Assembly: GCA_029212415.1 (NCBI GenBank)
Contig: JARGOF010000016.1
Location: forward strand, 1-64,000
Reading direction: 5' to 3'
Source of the DNA: Rhizobiaceae bacterium
Lineage (GTDB): Bacteria; Pseudomonadota; Alphaproteobacteria; Rhizobiales; Rhizobiaceae
DNA length: 64,000 nt
The notes under the pieces are model-generated. The model was given only the letters and a program-made list of their open reading frames with translations, was not told the origin of the DNA and made no database searches. Shown here in pieces: positions 18,610 through 26,941 of the stretch (positions are counted from its first letter, which is position 1; each line of letters opens with the position of its first letter). The position numbers and the translations under genes were made by a program.

Positions 18610-19605
18610 TCAAGGGCAGGTGACAGGTTCTGCCGGGACATAATCGAGTGAATAATAGTCGGTCACGGGCTTGTCCTTGGTCAGGCCCATGGCGGAAGTC
18701 ATCACACCGTAGATATTGTCCCAGGTCGTCGTATCGGTGACACCGATGATATCGCCTGCCCCGCCGGGGCATACGGAAGCAAAGCTGTAGGTGGCGCCCT
18801 GAATCAGCGCATCGTCCGATTTGCCGACTTCGGGGAAGACTGTGCGAAGCGCGGCAACCGCTGCCTCAGGATCAGCCATGGCCTGCTTCCAGCCTTCGGC
18901 TGTGGCTGCCAGGAACCGTTTGTAGGCGTCAGGATTGGCCTGCAACTTGTCTTCGCGCGCCACCAGCGAAAGGCTGACGAGCGGCACACCATGGTCGTAG
19001 AAATACATGTTCGACGCCTCGATGCCTTCACCCTTGAGCGGCACCACGACATTTTCCGGTGTTTCAGCCACGGCATCCACACCACCGGTCGTCAAAAGGC
19101 CGAGAAAGGCATTTTGTGCTGCTGAAACGATTTCCACATCGTCTTCGGTCAAACCATTCTTGGCCAGCAAGACCGGCATCAGGGACGCCTGCGCAGAGCC
19201 CGGCGCAACGGCGATCTTCTTGCCTTTCAGGTCGGCTGGTCCGTTGATGCCTGATGATTTGAGGGAAATGACGCCGAACTGGCCGGCTTTCCAGATGGTC
19301 GAGATGATCTTGATCGGCGCGCCCTGCGACGCGACATTCAGCGTGGCGCCGGCATCGGCATAGCCAATGTCAGCCTGTCCGGTGGCAACCAGCTGGGCCG
19401 CAACCGCAGAGCCGCGTCCTTCCTCGAGCTCGACATTCAGATCAGCCGCCTCGTAAAGGCCGTTGACCTGCGCCACGGCAAATCCCAGATGGGCGGAATC
19501 GGCGGTCCAGTTCATGATCATCTTCATGGTGTCGGCGGCATAGGCACCGCTTGCCGGAAGCGTCATGGCTGTTGCCAGCAGGATTGCTTTGAATTTCATG
19601 TTCAT
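18610..19605 (-). CDS. NMT1/THI5-like ABC transporter substrate-binding protein
   Basis: Periplasmic binding protein of 331 residues with a clear signal peptide (KFKAILLATAMTLPASGAYAA). The mature N-terminus MIMNWTADSAHLGFAVAQVNGLYEAADL matches the NMT1/SsuA-like fold used for pyrimidine precursors, sulfonates, nitrate and aromatic acids. Later motifs QLVATGQADIGYADAG and KGKKIAVAPGS are typical. Ligand unknown; linkage to AroE-like and TIM-barrel enzymes suggests a small carboxylated ring or polyol. Flanked by the two permease genes. Confidence 0.93.
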   Translation of the reverse strand: MNMKFKAILLATAMTLPASGAYAADTMKMIMNWTADSAHLGFAVAQVNGLYEAADLNVELEEGRGSAVAAQLVATGQADIGYADAGATLNVASQGAPIKIISTIWKAGQFGVISLKSSGINGPADLKGKKIAVAPGSAQASLMPVLLAKNGLTEDDVEIVSAAQNAFLGLLTTGGVDAVAETPENVVVPLKGEGIEASNMYFYDHGVPLVSLSLVAREDKLQANPDAYKRFLAATAEGWKQAMADPEAAVAALRTVFPEVGKSDDALIQGATYSFASVCPGGAGDIIGVTDTTTWDNIYGVMTSAMGLTKDKPVTDYYSLDYVPAEPVTCP

Positions 19606-19698
19606 TGGGTCGTCTCCTCATTCCCATTTTCGGTTACAGAACTTTGGTAGATACAGGTGCGGCCAGACCGTGTGCCGCGATAACTTCAGGGTCTTGCT

Positions 19699-20457
19699 CT
19701 AGTGCCTCCCTTGCGGCACAAGGGCGCGTTCAATGGCCTGGACAAGGCCGCTGAGAAAAACGCCGATCAGCGATCCGACCACCAGGGTCGCGAAGATCAT
19801 CGACGTGTCCTTGCCGTCCATGGATCGCAGGACGAGATAGCCGAGCCCGGTCTTGGAGTTCAGCCATTCGACCACGATGACAACGGTGACGGCGACAACG
19901 ATCGAGATGCGCAGCCCGGAAAAGATCTGCGGTGCCGCCGAGGGCAGTTCGATCTTCAGAAAGGTCTGAAGCCACGATGCGCCGGTCGATTTGCTCAGGT
20001 AATATTTGCGCGGGTCGATCGACTGGAACCCGGCGACGGAATCCACCATGACGGGGAAGAAGGTGATCAGTCCGGTCAGCAGGATTTTGGGAAAATCGGC
20101 AAAGCCGAACCAGACCAGCATCAGCGGCGCCAGCGTGATCTTGGGAAGTCCCTGGATAAAGACGACGATCGGATAGAGCAATTGTTTGCAAATGCTATAG
20201 CGCGCGATCAGATAGCCCAGCGCCACGCCCGGCACCGCGCCGGCGACAAAACCATAGATGATCAGCTTGGTTGTGATCATGCCGTGATAGGCAAGCTGCG
20301 GCGCGCTTTGAACTATGCGCAGCATGAAGACGGAGGGCGCGGGCAGGATGAAACCCGGTATGGCAAAGATGCGCACCGCCGCCTCCCAGATCAACAAAAG
20401 ACCGAGGAACCAAAGCGCCGGCTCCCATGCCTTTCTCACTGTAGCGCGCAGCTTCAT
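19699..20457 (-). CDS. ABC transporter permease (SsuC/TauC type, 2)
   Basis: Second permease, 252 residues, six hydrophobic segments, coupling loop STGASWLQTFLKIELPSAAPQIFSGLRISIVVAV. The start overlaps the IclR gene's stop as ATGA, so regulator and transporter are co-translated. A single binding protein and single ATPase serve two permease genes here, unlike the homodimeric TauC/SsuC systems. Confidence 0.92.
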   Translation of the reverse strand: MKLRATVRKAWEPALWFLGLLLIWEAAVRIFAIPGFILPAPSVFMLRIVQSAPQLAYHGMITTKLIIYGFVAGAVPGVALGYLIARYSICKQLLYPIVVFIQGLPKITLAPLMLVWFGFADFPKILLTGLITFFPVMVDSVAGFQSIDPRKYYLSKSTGASWLQTFLKIELPSAAPQIFSGLRISIVVAVTVVIVVEWLNSKTGLGYLVLRSMDGKDTSMIFATLVVGSLIGVFLSGLVQAIERALVPQGRH

Positions 20458-21293
20458 TGGCCGAGACCCGCTTTTGGGTCGCCCGTACTGAAATCGCCCA
20501 TATTGAAATCACGTTGCCGGATGCGCAGCGGCCAGATGGCCGAGAGTTCGCGCGCCGCGAGCTTCAGCTCCCGGCTGATTTCCGCATAGCGGGCCGGGCG
20601 CACGCGCAGGGTCGGCCCGGCGACGCTGATCGTGCCGACCATGGCCGCTTCGGGTGTGTCATTGCTGAAAAACGGCACCGCAAGCGCCGTGGCCCCCGCC
20701 TCGCCCTCATCAACTGCAGTGGCATAGCCCTTGACCCGCGCGCTGTTGAGATGCTGGCGGAAGGTGTCGATGTCGCGGATATAATTCGGCCCCATGCCTT
20801 CCACAGCGCCAAATCCTTCGGCATAGGCGAGCTTGAGGGCATCAGCTTCGGGAAGATTGGCGAGCCAGGCCTTGCCGGTTGCCGTGGCATGCAGGATGAC
20901 ATCGACGCCCATCTCAGGGTCATAGCGCAGCCCGTGGCGCGCGCCCTGCGCCCGGGCGATCCAGGTCAGACCACCATTCTCGGCGACGGCCAGGCGACAA
21001 TATTCCTGTGTCCTGGCGGCCAGCTTGCGCAAAACCTCATTGGCCACATCAGGCACATATTGCGCATCCAGATTGCGAAACGCCAGCAAGCCCATGCGCA
21101 GCGACAGCCCGTAATTCTGCGTCGCCGGATCCTGGGTCACCCAGCCGCGTGACATCAGCGTCGCCAACGTGCGATGCGCCCCACTGGTCGGCAAGCCGAC
21201 CTGCGCAGCAATCTCCGACAGCTCCATCGGTTCTGACACCGATGCGAGCAGTTCGATCATGCTGATGCAGCGGTCAATCGCAGCAACTGTCAC
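20454..21293 (-). CDS. IclR-family transcriptional regulator (2)
   Basis: Regulator of 279 residues; first gene of the minus-strand operon. HTH near residues 10-55 (MELSEIAAQVGLPTSGAHRTLATLMSRGWVTQ), then the IclR domain with HATATGKAWLANL and GYATAVDEGEAGATALAVPF. The GTG start at 21293 has a strong GGAGGA site. A perfect TTCCAA-T-TTGGAA palindrome lies 28 bp upstream, consistent with autoregulation and control of the seven-gene operon downstream. Confidence 0.94.
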   Translation of the reverse strand: MTVAAIDRCISMIELLASVSEPMELSEIAAQVGLPTSGAHRTLATLMSRGWVTQDPATQNYGLSLRMGLLAFRNLDAQYVPDVANEVLRKLAARTQEYCRLAVAENGGLTWIARAQGARHGLRYDPEMGVDVILHATATGKAWLANLPEADALKLAYAEGFGAVEGMGPNYIRDIDTFRQHLNSARVKGYATAVDEGEAGATALAVPFFSNDTPEAAMVGTISVAGPTLRVRPARYAEISRELKLAARELSAIWPLRIRQRDFNMGDFSTGDPKAGLGQ

Positions 21294-21320
21294 GGTGTCT
21301 CCTCCATTTTTTATAGCTTA

Positions 21321-21335
21321 TTCCAATTTGGAATT
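21321..21335. promoter_or_regulatory. Palindromic operator candidate upstream of the IclR operon
   Basis: ATTCCAATTTGGAAT is a perfect 7+1+7 palindrome, in an AT-rich stretch just upstream of the IclR gene. IclR-type sites often have TTCCA/TGGAA arms. Probably the binding site of one of the two local IclR proteins. Confidence 0.55.
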
Positions 21336-21469
21336 GAATTACAAGTCATAAAATTTGGAGCAAGGCTGAGATGGCATAATTCGGGGATGCAGGTTTCTGA
21401 CAGGTCAGAATGCCATGCTGCCCCAACGCAATGCCTTACGCAAAGAGCGGCCAAACCTGCAGATCCCCG

Positions 21470-22096
21470 TCAGGCGGCGATTGCGTCCCAGCACAAAAGG
21501 GCGATCTGCTGGCGCTGCCGGTCTGTCAGTTCCAGGTGGTTTGCCCGGTGCCATTTGAGTGCGTTGCGGATGCCGCCGCCGATGAGGCCTGCCATGAAAC
21601 GGGTGGAGCAGGATTTGACCAGACCGGCCGCCTGGCCTTCGGCCAGGAGCGCATTGATGAAGGTTCTGCTTGTGCCAAACACCCGCTCCAGTTCATCAGG
21701 CGCAATCAGCGGGACATTCGACAGATATTCAAACAGAATGGCGCGATCCGGGTCCTGCCAGAAGAAGTCGATATAGGCATGGATGTAACGCATGATGCGC
21801 GTCTGGCAGGTCTGATCGGGGTTTGGCGGCTCCACCAGATGTTCATTCGCCTGGGCAGCAATTTCGTCATAAATTGCCATGACGAGTTCATTCTTGCCGG
21901 CAAAGTGATTGTAGATGGAGCCCATGGAGACGCCGGATTTTTCTGCGATGGCCGACATGGGGGACTGCAGGCCATCGCGGACAATCAGTTCGGATGCCGC
22001 GGCAAGAATTCTTTGCCGCTTGCCTGGCAGCGGCGGCGGGCCGGCCAGATGGACCGCGTCATCTGGCGCTTCCCCTGTCCGGGAGGCAACCGGCAT
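21470..22096 (-). CDS. TetR-family transcriptional regulator
   Basis: Repressor of 208 residues from ATG 22096; ATG 22114 is also possible, and upstream reading frame looks non-coding. HTH in RILAAASELIVRDGLQSPMSAIAEKSGVSMGSIYNHFAGKNELVMAIYDE is textbook TetR; the C-terminal ligand domain is generic. It follows the phosphatase gene with little or no gap. The perfect 16-bp palindrome at 23747-23762, between the minus-strand hydrolase operon and the plus-strand ABC importer, has TetR-operator form and is its likely target. Confidence 0.9.
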   Translation of the reverse strand: MPVASRTGEAPDDAVHLAGPPPLPGKRQRILAAASELIVRDGLQSPMSAIAEKSGVSMGSIYNHFAGKNELVMAIYDEIAAQANEHLVEPPNPDQTCQTRIMRYIHAYIDFFWQDPDRAILFEYLSNVPLIAPDELERVFGTSRTFINALLAEGQAAGLVKSCSTRFMAGLIGGGIRNALKWHRANHLELTDRQRQQIALLCWDAIAA

Positions 22097-22101
22097 GCCT
22101 G

Positions 22102-22872
22102 CTAAAGCGGGCATGTTTCGCGTTCCCGGAAGGCCATGAGCTGCGCCTGCCCGCCCAGCGCTGCGGCAGCAAAGGCCTCGGCCCCGCCATGGTTGCGATC
22201 CAGTTCCGCAAAGGCGGCGTCCAGATAGGCGGCGCGCACGCCCAGCAGGGCGGAGCGATAGGCGGCCGGGACACCGTGCTGGATATCGGCCGGCGGCACC
22301 CAATCATCATTGGTGCGCAGGTAATCTTCCATGATCGTTTCTTGCGGCACATCCAGGATGGTCAACAACAGCGCGGCGGCAAAACCGGTGCGGTCCTTGC
22401 CCGCCGAACAGTGAAAGACGGTCGCGCGGTTTTTTTCCTCTGCCACAAGACGCAGGAACTCGGCAAAGATTGCGCCATGGCGCCGCACATAATTGGTGTA
22501 GAGCTCAACCATGATGGCGTGGACGTCGGCATCGCTGGCCGGCGCCTTGGCCTCGACGGCGCGCAGCAACGGCCCAACGCCCGGTTCGATGGACAGGCTG
22601 ATGCGCAGCGGCAACAGCGCGGCAGGCAGATCCAGCGGCGCGACGGCACGCTCCTGGACACCGCGAAAATCGACAAACATGGCGATGTCCCTGTCAGACA
22701 GCCATTGTCTGTCGGCTGCGGTCATATCCGTCAGGCGGGGACTGCGAAAAAAGCGGTTGCGGCGCACCTGGCGGCCATCGCGCGTGTGATGCCCTCCCAG
22801 ATCACGCAAATTGGGCAGGCTCGGCAGAAGCGGGGCAGCGAAGGCGTGTGTGGTTTGCTCAGGCATAGGCAT
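22102..22872 (-). CDS. Tyrosine-protein-phosphatase-type (Y_phosphatase3) enzyme
   Basis: Cysteine-based phosphatase of 256 residues. N-terminal LPNLRDLGGHHTRDGRQVRRNRFFRS and VDFRGVQER are typical of the bacterial Y_phosphatase3 (LipA/MptpB-like) family, and the active-site P-loop is HCSAGKDRTG (C-x5-R-T). No signal peptide. Several members hydrolyse phosphoinositides or other small phosphates rather than proteins. Located 14 nt into the end of a phosphodiesterase gene and beside a Ugp-like importer, it more likely dephosphorylates an imported metabolite than regulates proteins. Confidence 0.9.
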   Translation of the reverse strand: MPMPEQTTHAFAAPLLPSLPNLRDLGGHHTRDGRQVRRNRFFRSPRLTDMTAADRQWLSDRDIAMFVDFRGVQERAVAPLDLPAALLPLRISLSIEPGVGPLLRAVEAKAPASDADVHAIMVELYTNYVRRHGAIFAEFLRLVAEEKNRATVFHCSAGKDRTGFAAALLLTILDVPQETIMEDYLRTNDDWVPPADIQHGVPAAYRSALLGVRAAYLDAAFAELDRNHGGAEAFAAAALGGQAQLMAFRERETCPL

Positions 22873-23686
22873 CCTTGATGACCTTCAATTCATGATGTTG
22901 CATGGTTTCGGGAAAGACAGTCTCAACCTGCACATCCCCCGGCGTGAAGACATATTGCACCAGACCGCAGCGTTTGACACCGACACGCGGTTGCATCGCG
23001 TCGGGAAGCGTGAAGGCCGTGGCCGGCGCCCAGACATGGCGAATGCCATCGACGACGTGATCGCGTGATTGATGCACATGACCACAGGAGAACAGGCGCA
23101 CATTGGCCGCCTGCAACAGGGCGTTCAGCCTGGGGCGGCAGGCGAGTGGAACGTAGCGAAAGGCCACCTCGGTCTCCTCATCCAGCGCCTTGTTCAGCAA
23201 TGGCTTGTGACAGAACAGGGCGACGGGCTTGTCCCCGGCCCTGTCCAGAGCCTCTTCCAGCCAGACCATCTGGGCGCTTTCTTCATCAAGTCCGGACAGG
23301 AACAATTGCGCATTGATTCCCAGAATATGCCAGCCGGCGGCCTCGAACTGCCATTGGCTTGGTCCAAAAACCGCCTCGAAGGCGCTGATCCACGGCGCAT
23401 TGATCCTTTGCCCCGGCTGGTAATCATTGTCGCCGGGATTGTCGCCCACATCGTGGTTGCCGGCGATCGTGCGGCAGGGCACGCCGAGGCTGTTCAATGC
23501 CTCCTGTGCAAAGACCAGATCATCCGGCCGCGTCGGCGCATCCACGGCGATGTCGCCGGAATGGATCACCATATCCGGCTTTTCGCCTGCGACATGCTGA
23601 GCGGCGATTTCATAATTGTCGACAAAATGCGGCCGCGCACGTGACAGATGCGTATCGCTTATCTGTATCAGTCTGAAAGAATTCAA
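22859..23686 (-). CDS. Metallophosphoesterase (CpdA/GpdQ-like phosphodiesterase)
   Basis: Calcineurin-fold phosphodiesterase. The TTG at 23686 (MNSFRLIQISDTH, 275 residues) has an AGGGAG site about 10 nt upstream; ATG 23731 gives 290 residues with an unlikely leader. All metal-binding motifs are present: ISDTHLS (D-x-H), HSGDI, GNHD, CHKPLL and GHVH, a layout shared with the class III cyclic-nucleotide and glycerophosphodiester esterases. It overlaps the phosphatase gene by 14 nt. Suggested role: cleaving an imported phosphodiester, the product then losing phosphate through the next enzyme. Confidence 0.9.
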   Translation of the reverse strand: MNSFRLIQISDTHLSRARPHFVDNYEIAAQHVAGEKPDMVIHSGDIAVDAPTRPDDLVFAQEALNSLGVPCRTIAGNHDVGDNPGDNDYQPGQRINAPWISAFEAVFGPSQWQFEAAGWHILGINAQLFLSGLDEESAQMVWLEEALDRAGDKPVALFCHKPLLNKALDEETEVAFRYVPLACRPRLNALLQAANVRLFSCGHVHQSRDHVVDGIRHVWAPATAFTLPDAMQPRVGVKRCGLVQYVFTPGDVQVETVFPETMQHHELKVIKDAYA

Positions 23687-23746
23687 CCCATTACTCCCTT
23701 GTTGGTGATGCACCAGATCGCATTGGCGCATGACGATTGCATGACA

Positions 23747-23762
23747 GAATGAGCGCTCATTC
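23747..23762. promoter_or_regulatory. Perfect 16-bp palindrome, TetR operator candidate
   Basis: GAATGAGCGCTCATTC reads identically on both strands. It lies in the divergent promoter between the metallophosphoesterase gene (start 23686) and the ABC binding-protein gene (start 23855). The form GAATGA-N4-TCATTC is characteristic of TetR-family operators, and a tetR-type gene ends the minus-strand operon. Confidence 0.75.
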
Positions 23763-23854
23763 AGGTTTCACAAAACCGTCATCAAAACTGAGATCAAACG
23801 TCACACGGGAGTGGTGAATAGGCACCTGTTACCAATTTGATCCGGAGTTTTCAG

Positions 23855-25138
23855 ATGATCAACCTCAAGAAATTATGCCTGTCCACCAGCCTGGCGCTCG
23901 GGCTCGTCAGCACGCTGGCCGGCGCCATGGCCATCCCCGCCAATGCGCAAGCTGAGACAGAAATCACCTTCTACCACTACCAGACCGGCAACTTCAAAGC
24001 ACTGCGCGCCCTGTTCGATGAATTCGAAGCGGCCAATCCCGATATCAAGGTCAAGGATGTCTTTGCCCAGTCGCGGCAGATCACCGGCGTGCTGCAGGCA
24101 GCCCTGGCTGCGGACCGGCCCGTCGACATCGCCACGGTCATCGGCAAGAACATCAGCTTCTTCCTCAACAATACCAATGCCGTGGATATGGTTGAAGCTT
24201 CAAAGGGCGACACGGCCTGGCTGGAAGCCTATCTGCCCAATTTCCTCGATCTCGGGCGATCCGGGGATGCCATTTATGCCATTCCGCATGCCTATGGCAC
24301 GCCGATGATCTATTACAACAAGGACATTTTCGAAAAGGCCGGCCTTGACCCGCAAACACCGCCGGCCACCTGGGACGCCTTTCTTGAAATGGGCACGACC
24401 ATCATGGACAAAACCGGCATGGCGGGCGGTGCGCATCTGCAGGCCTCGATGGGCGATTACGGCACCATGGTCATGGTCAACAATGCCGGCGCCACCTATC
24501 TGAACGCCGCGGGCACAAGGGCCGAATTTGATACGCCGGACGGCATCGCCGCCCTTCAGAACTGGCAGGATATGGCCACCAGCGGCATGATGCCGATTGC
24601 ATCCGACAAGGATTGGGGCACGGCCTTCATGGCCGGTCAGATGGGCATGTATATCACCTCGTCAGCAGCGCTGCGCGGTTTTGCGGCGGCGGCGCAGGAC
24701 AAATTCGAACTGGGCGTCGCCAATTATCCGCTGTTTGGCGATCACCCCCGGCGCGTTTCCAACTCCGGCGCAGCCCTGATGCTCTATGCGCCCGAGGGCG
24801 CGCGCCGCGAAGCCTCCATGGCGCTGCTGCGTTTCATTTCGCAAAAGCCAATTGCCAACCGCTGGGCGCGTGAATCGGGTTACATGCCGCTGGTCAAGGA
24901 TCCGCTGAGCGATCCAGAGATGAAGGCCTATGTGGACAGTTTCCCGCTGGTGGCGCCGGTGATCGCGCAGATGGCCGATACGGTTCCAACCAATGTATGG
25001 CCGGCCAAGGGCACGCTTGAGGCCCAGACAATCATCCGCTCGATGCTGGACGAACTATGGGCAGCCGAGCGGCCTGCCGCAGAAATCGTGCCCGAGGCTG
25101 TTGCCGCGGTCAATGCGTCCCTGTCGCCGAACTTCTAG
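23855..25138 (+). CDS. ABC transporter solute-binding protein, family 1 (UgpB-like)
   Basis: Periplasmic binding protein of 427 residues. ATG 23855 has a CGGAG site 8 nt upstream; an upstream TTG at 23837 is less likely. Signal peptide (NLKKLCLSTSLALG, cleavage near A-N-A-Q-A). SBP_bac_1 features include EITFYHYQTGNFKALRALFDEFEAANPDIKV, IYAIPHAYGTPMIYYNKDIFEKAGLDP and GQMGMYITSSAALRGF. UgpB-like sequence and the linked phosphodiesterase and phosphatase suggest glycerophosphodiesters or a similar organophosphate, but sugar binding cannot be excluded. Confidence 0.92.
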   Translation: MINLKKLCLSTSLALGLVSTLAGAMAIPANAQAETEITFYHYQTGNFKALRALFDEFEAANPDIKVKDVFAQSRQITGVLQAALAADRPVDIATVIGKNISFFLNNTNAVDMVEASKGDTAWLEAYLPNFLDLGRSGDAIYAIPHAYGTPMIYYNKDIFEKAGLDPQTPPATWDAFLEMGTTIMDKTGMAGGAHLQASMGDYGTMVMVNNAGATYLNAAGTRAEFDTPDGIAALQNWQDMATSGMMPIASDKDWGTAFMAGQMGMYITSSAALRGFAAAAQDKFELGVANYPLFGDHPRRVSNSGAALMLYAPEGARREASMALLRFISQKPIANRWARESGYMPLVKDPLSDPEMKAYVDSFPLVAPVIAQMADTVPTNVWPAKGTLEAQTIIRSMLDELWAAERPAAEIVPEAVAAVNASLSPNF

Positions 25139-25152
25139 GCCAGACCGTGAGC

Positions 25153-26109
25153 ATGCTTTCACCATCAACGGGCGCAACCCTTAACGCGGTTGCGCCTGCC
25201 CGCCGCGACGGATGGCTGGTCTCGCGTCTGGGCGCAGACAGCGCCCTGGTGCCCTGGCTCTATCTGGCGCCAACGCTCATTCTGCTGGCCCTTTTCACCT
25301 ATTGGCCCCTGCTGCAGACCGCCTATTTGAGTCTGGTTGACTGGAACATGAACCCCAGCCAGCCCACGCAATTTGTCGGCGCGGACAATTATGGCCGGGT
25401 CTTCGGCTCGACGCTGTTCCAGACCGCCTTGCTCAACACAGTGATCTATATCGGCGCCTCCATTCCCCTGAAGGTTCTGCTGCCGATTCCGGTGGCGGTG
25501 TTTTTATGGAGCCTTGGCACAAGGGGCCATTTTTACCGGGCGATCCTGTTCCTGCCGACACTGATCAGCTTTGTCGTCGTCGGCGTTGCCTTCCTGTGGA
25601 TCCTCAATCCGATCTTCGGTTATGCCAAACAGTTTTTCGCCCTTGCGGGCTACCGCCTGCCCAATCTGCTGGCCGATCCCGATGCGGCGATCTGGGTGAT
25701 CATCGGCATCTCGACCTGGAAGGTTCTGGGGTTCAACATGCTGATCTATCTGGCCGGGCTGGCCAGCATCAACCGCGAATATATCGAGGCCATGCGTATG
25801 GACGGGGCGGGCGACCTGACAATCTTTCGCCGCCTGATCTGGCCGCTTTTGACCCCGACGCTGATGTTCGTGATGATCTCGACCATCATTTTCACCATGC
25901 AGCAGGTGTTCACCCCCATTGATCTGATGACCGAGGGGGGACCGTCGAATTCAACCACCAACCTGTTCTACATGATCTACCAGTACAGTTTCGTCACCTT
26001 TGATGTGGGCGGCGGCGCCGCAGGCACCATGATGCTGTTTGCCCTGCTGATGATCCTGGCCCTTCTCCAGATCCGCCTGTTCGACAGGCGGGCTCATTAC
26101 AAGCAGTAG
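25153..26109 (+). CDS. ABC transporter permease (MalF/UgpA type)
   Basis: Membrane subunit of about 318 residues from ATG 25153; GTG 25147 would add two. Six hydrophobic segments, with YLAPTLILLALFTYWPLLQTAYLSLVDWN at the N-terminus and the EAA coupling loop EAMRMDGAGDLTIFRRLIWPLLTPTLMF near residue 210. Nine to fifteen nt after the binding-protein gene. Pairs with the MalG-type permease that follows. Confidence 0.93.
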   Translation: MLSPSTGATLNAVAPARRDGWLVSRLGADSALVPWLYLAPTLILLALFTYWPLLQTAYLSLVDWNMNPSQPTQFVGADNYGRVFGSTLFQTALLNTVIYIGASIPLKVLLPIPVAVFLWSLGTRGHFYRAILFLPTLISFVVVGVAFLWILNPIFGYAKQFFALAGYRLPNLLADPDAAIWVIIGISTWKVLGFNMLIYLAGLASINREYIEAMRMDGAGDLTIFRRLIWPLLTPTLMFVMISTIIFTMQQVFTPIDLMTEGGPSNSTTNLFYMIYQYSFVTFDVGGGAAGTMMLFALLMILALLQIRLFDRRAHYKQ

Positions 26110-26116
26110 AGATCCC

Positions 26117-26935
26117 ATGCAATTATCCCGTCCCCTGCAGGTGGTGGGCCATCTGGTCCTGCTGATCATCTGCCTGTCGATCCTGGCGCCGATGCTGATT
26201 GTCGTCAGCACCGCCATCAAGCTGCCCAATGAGGTCTATGCCCTCAGCCTGTGGCCGGATGTGCCGACGCTGCAGAACTTTGCCCATCTGTTCGAGCAAA
26301 CGGCCTTTGGCCGCTATACCTGGAACACGGCGGGCACCACCGCATTGCGGGTTGCCGGGCAATTGGCGCTGGGCGTGCTGGCGGCCTATGCCTTTGCCCG
26401 TTTCACCTTCCGCTTTCGCGATGCAATCTTTGCGCTGGTGATCGGCGCCATGATGATCCCCCAGGTGCTGACCATGCTGCCCAATTACATCCTGATGGCG
26501 CAATTGGGCTGGTTTGACACCTGGTGGGCGCTGGTGGTGCCCAATCTGGCAACGCCCATCGCCATCTTCCTGCTGCGTCAGCACATGATGTCCTTTCCGA
26601 GCGAACTCATCGACGCGGCGCAGATGGACGGGGCCGGCCACTGGACCACCCTGTGGCGGGTCATCGTGCCCAATCTCGGCCCGGCGCTTTCGGCGCTGAC
26701 CATCATCATCTTCATCGACAGCTGGAATGAATATTTCTGGCCGCTGCTGGTCACCGAGAGCGAAAATTCGCGCACCATCCAGATCGGCCTGCGCGAATTC
26801 CTGCAGGACGACCAGGATGATTACGGTGCACTGATGGCCGGCATCATCTTTGCCAGCGTGCCGGCCATCGCGGTTTTTCTGTTTTTTCAGCGGCGTGTCA
26901 TGGACACGTTCGTCTCATCCGGTCTCAAGGGATAA
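26117..26935 (+). CDS. ABC transporter permease (MalG/UgpE type)
   Basis: Second membrane subunit, 272 residues. Typical N-terminus for MalG relatives (HLVLLIICLSILAPMLIVVSTAIK), EAA loop ELIDAAQMDGAGHWTTLWRVIVPNLGPALSAL near residue 180, and the C-terminal FLFFQRRVMDTFVSSGLKG ending found in UgpE/LacG-like proteins. Starts 7 nt after the partner gene and ends 6 nt before the ATPase gene. Confidence 0.93.
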   Translation: MQLSRPLQVVGHLVLLIICLSILAPMLIVVSTAIKLPNEVYALSLWPDVPTLQNFAHLFEQTAFGRYTWNTAGTTALRVAGQLALGVLAAYAFARFTFRFRDAIFALVIGAMMIPQVLTMLPNYILMAQLGWFDTWWALVVPNLATPIAIFLLRQHMMSFPSELIDAAQMDGAGHWTTLWRVIVPNLGPALSALTIIIFIDSWNEYFWPLLVTESENSRTIQIGLREFLQDDQDDYGALMAGIIFASVPAIAVFLFFQRRVMDTFVSSGLKG

Positions 26936-26941
26936 TGCAAC

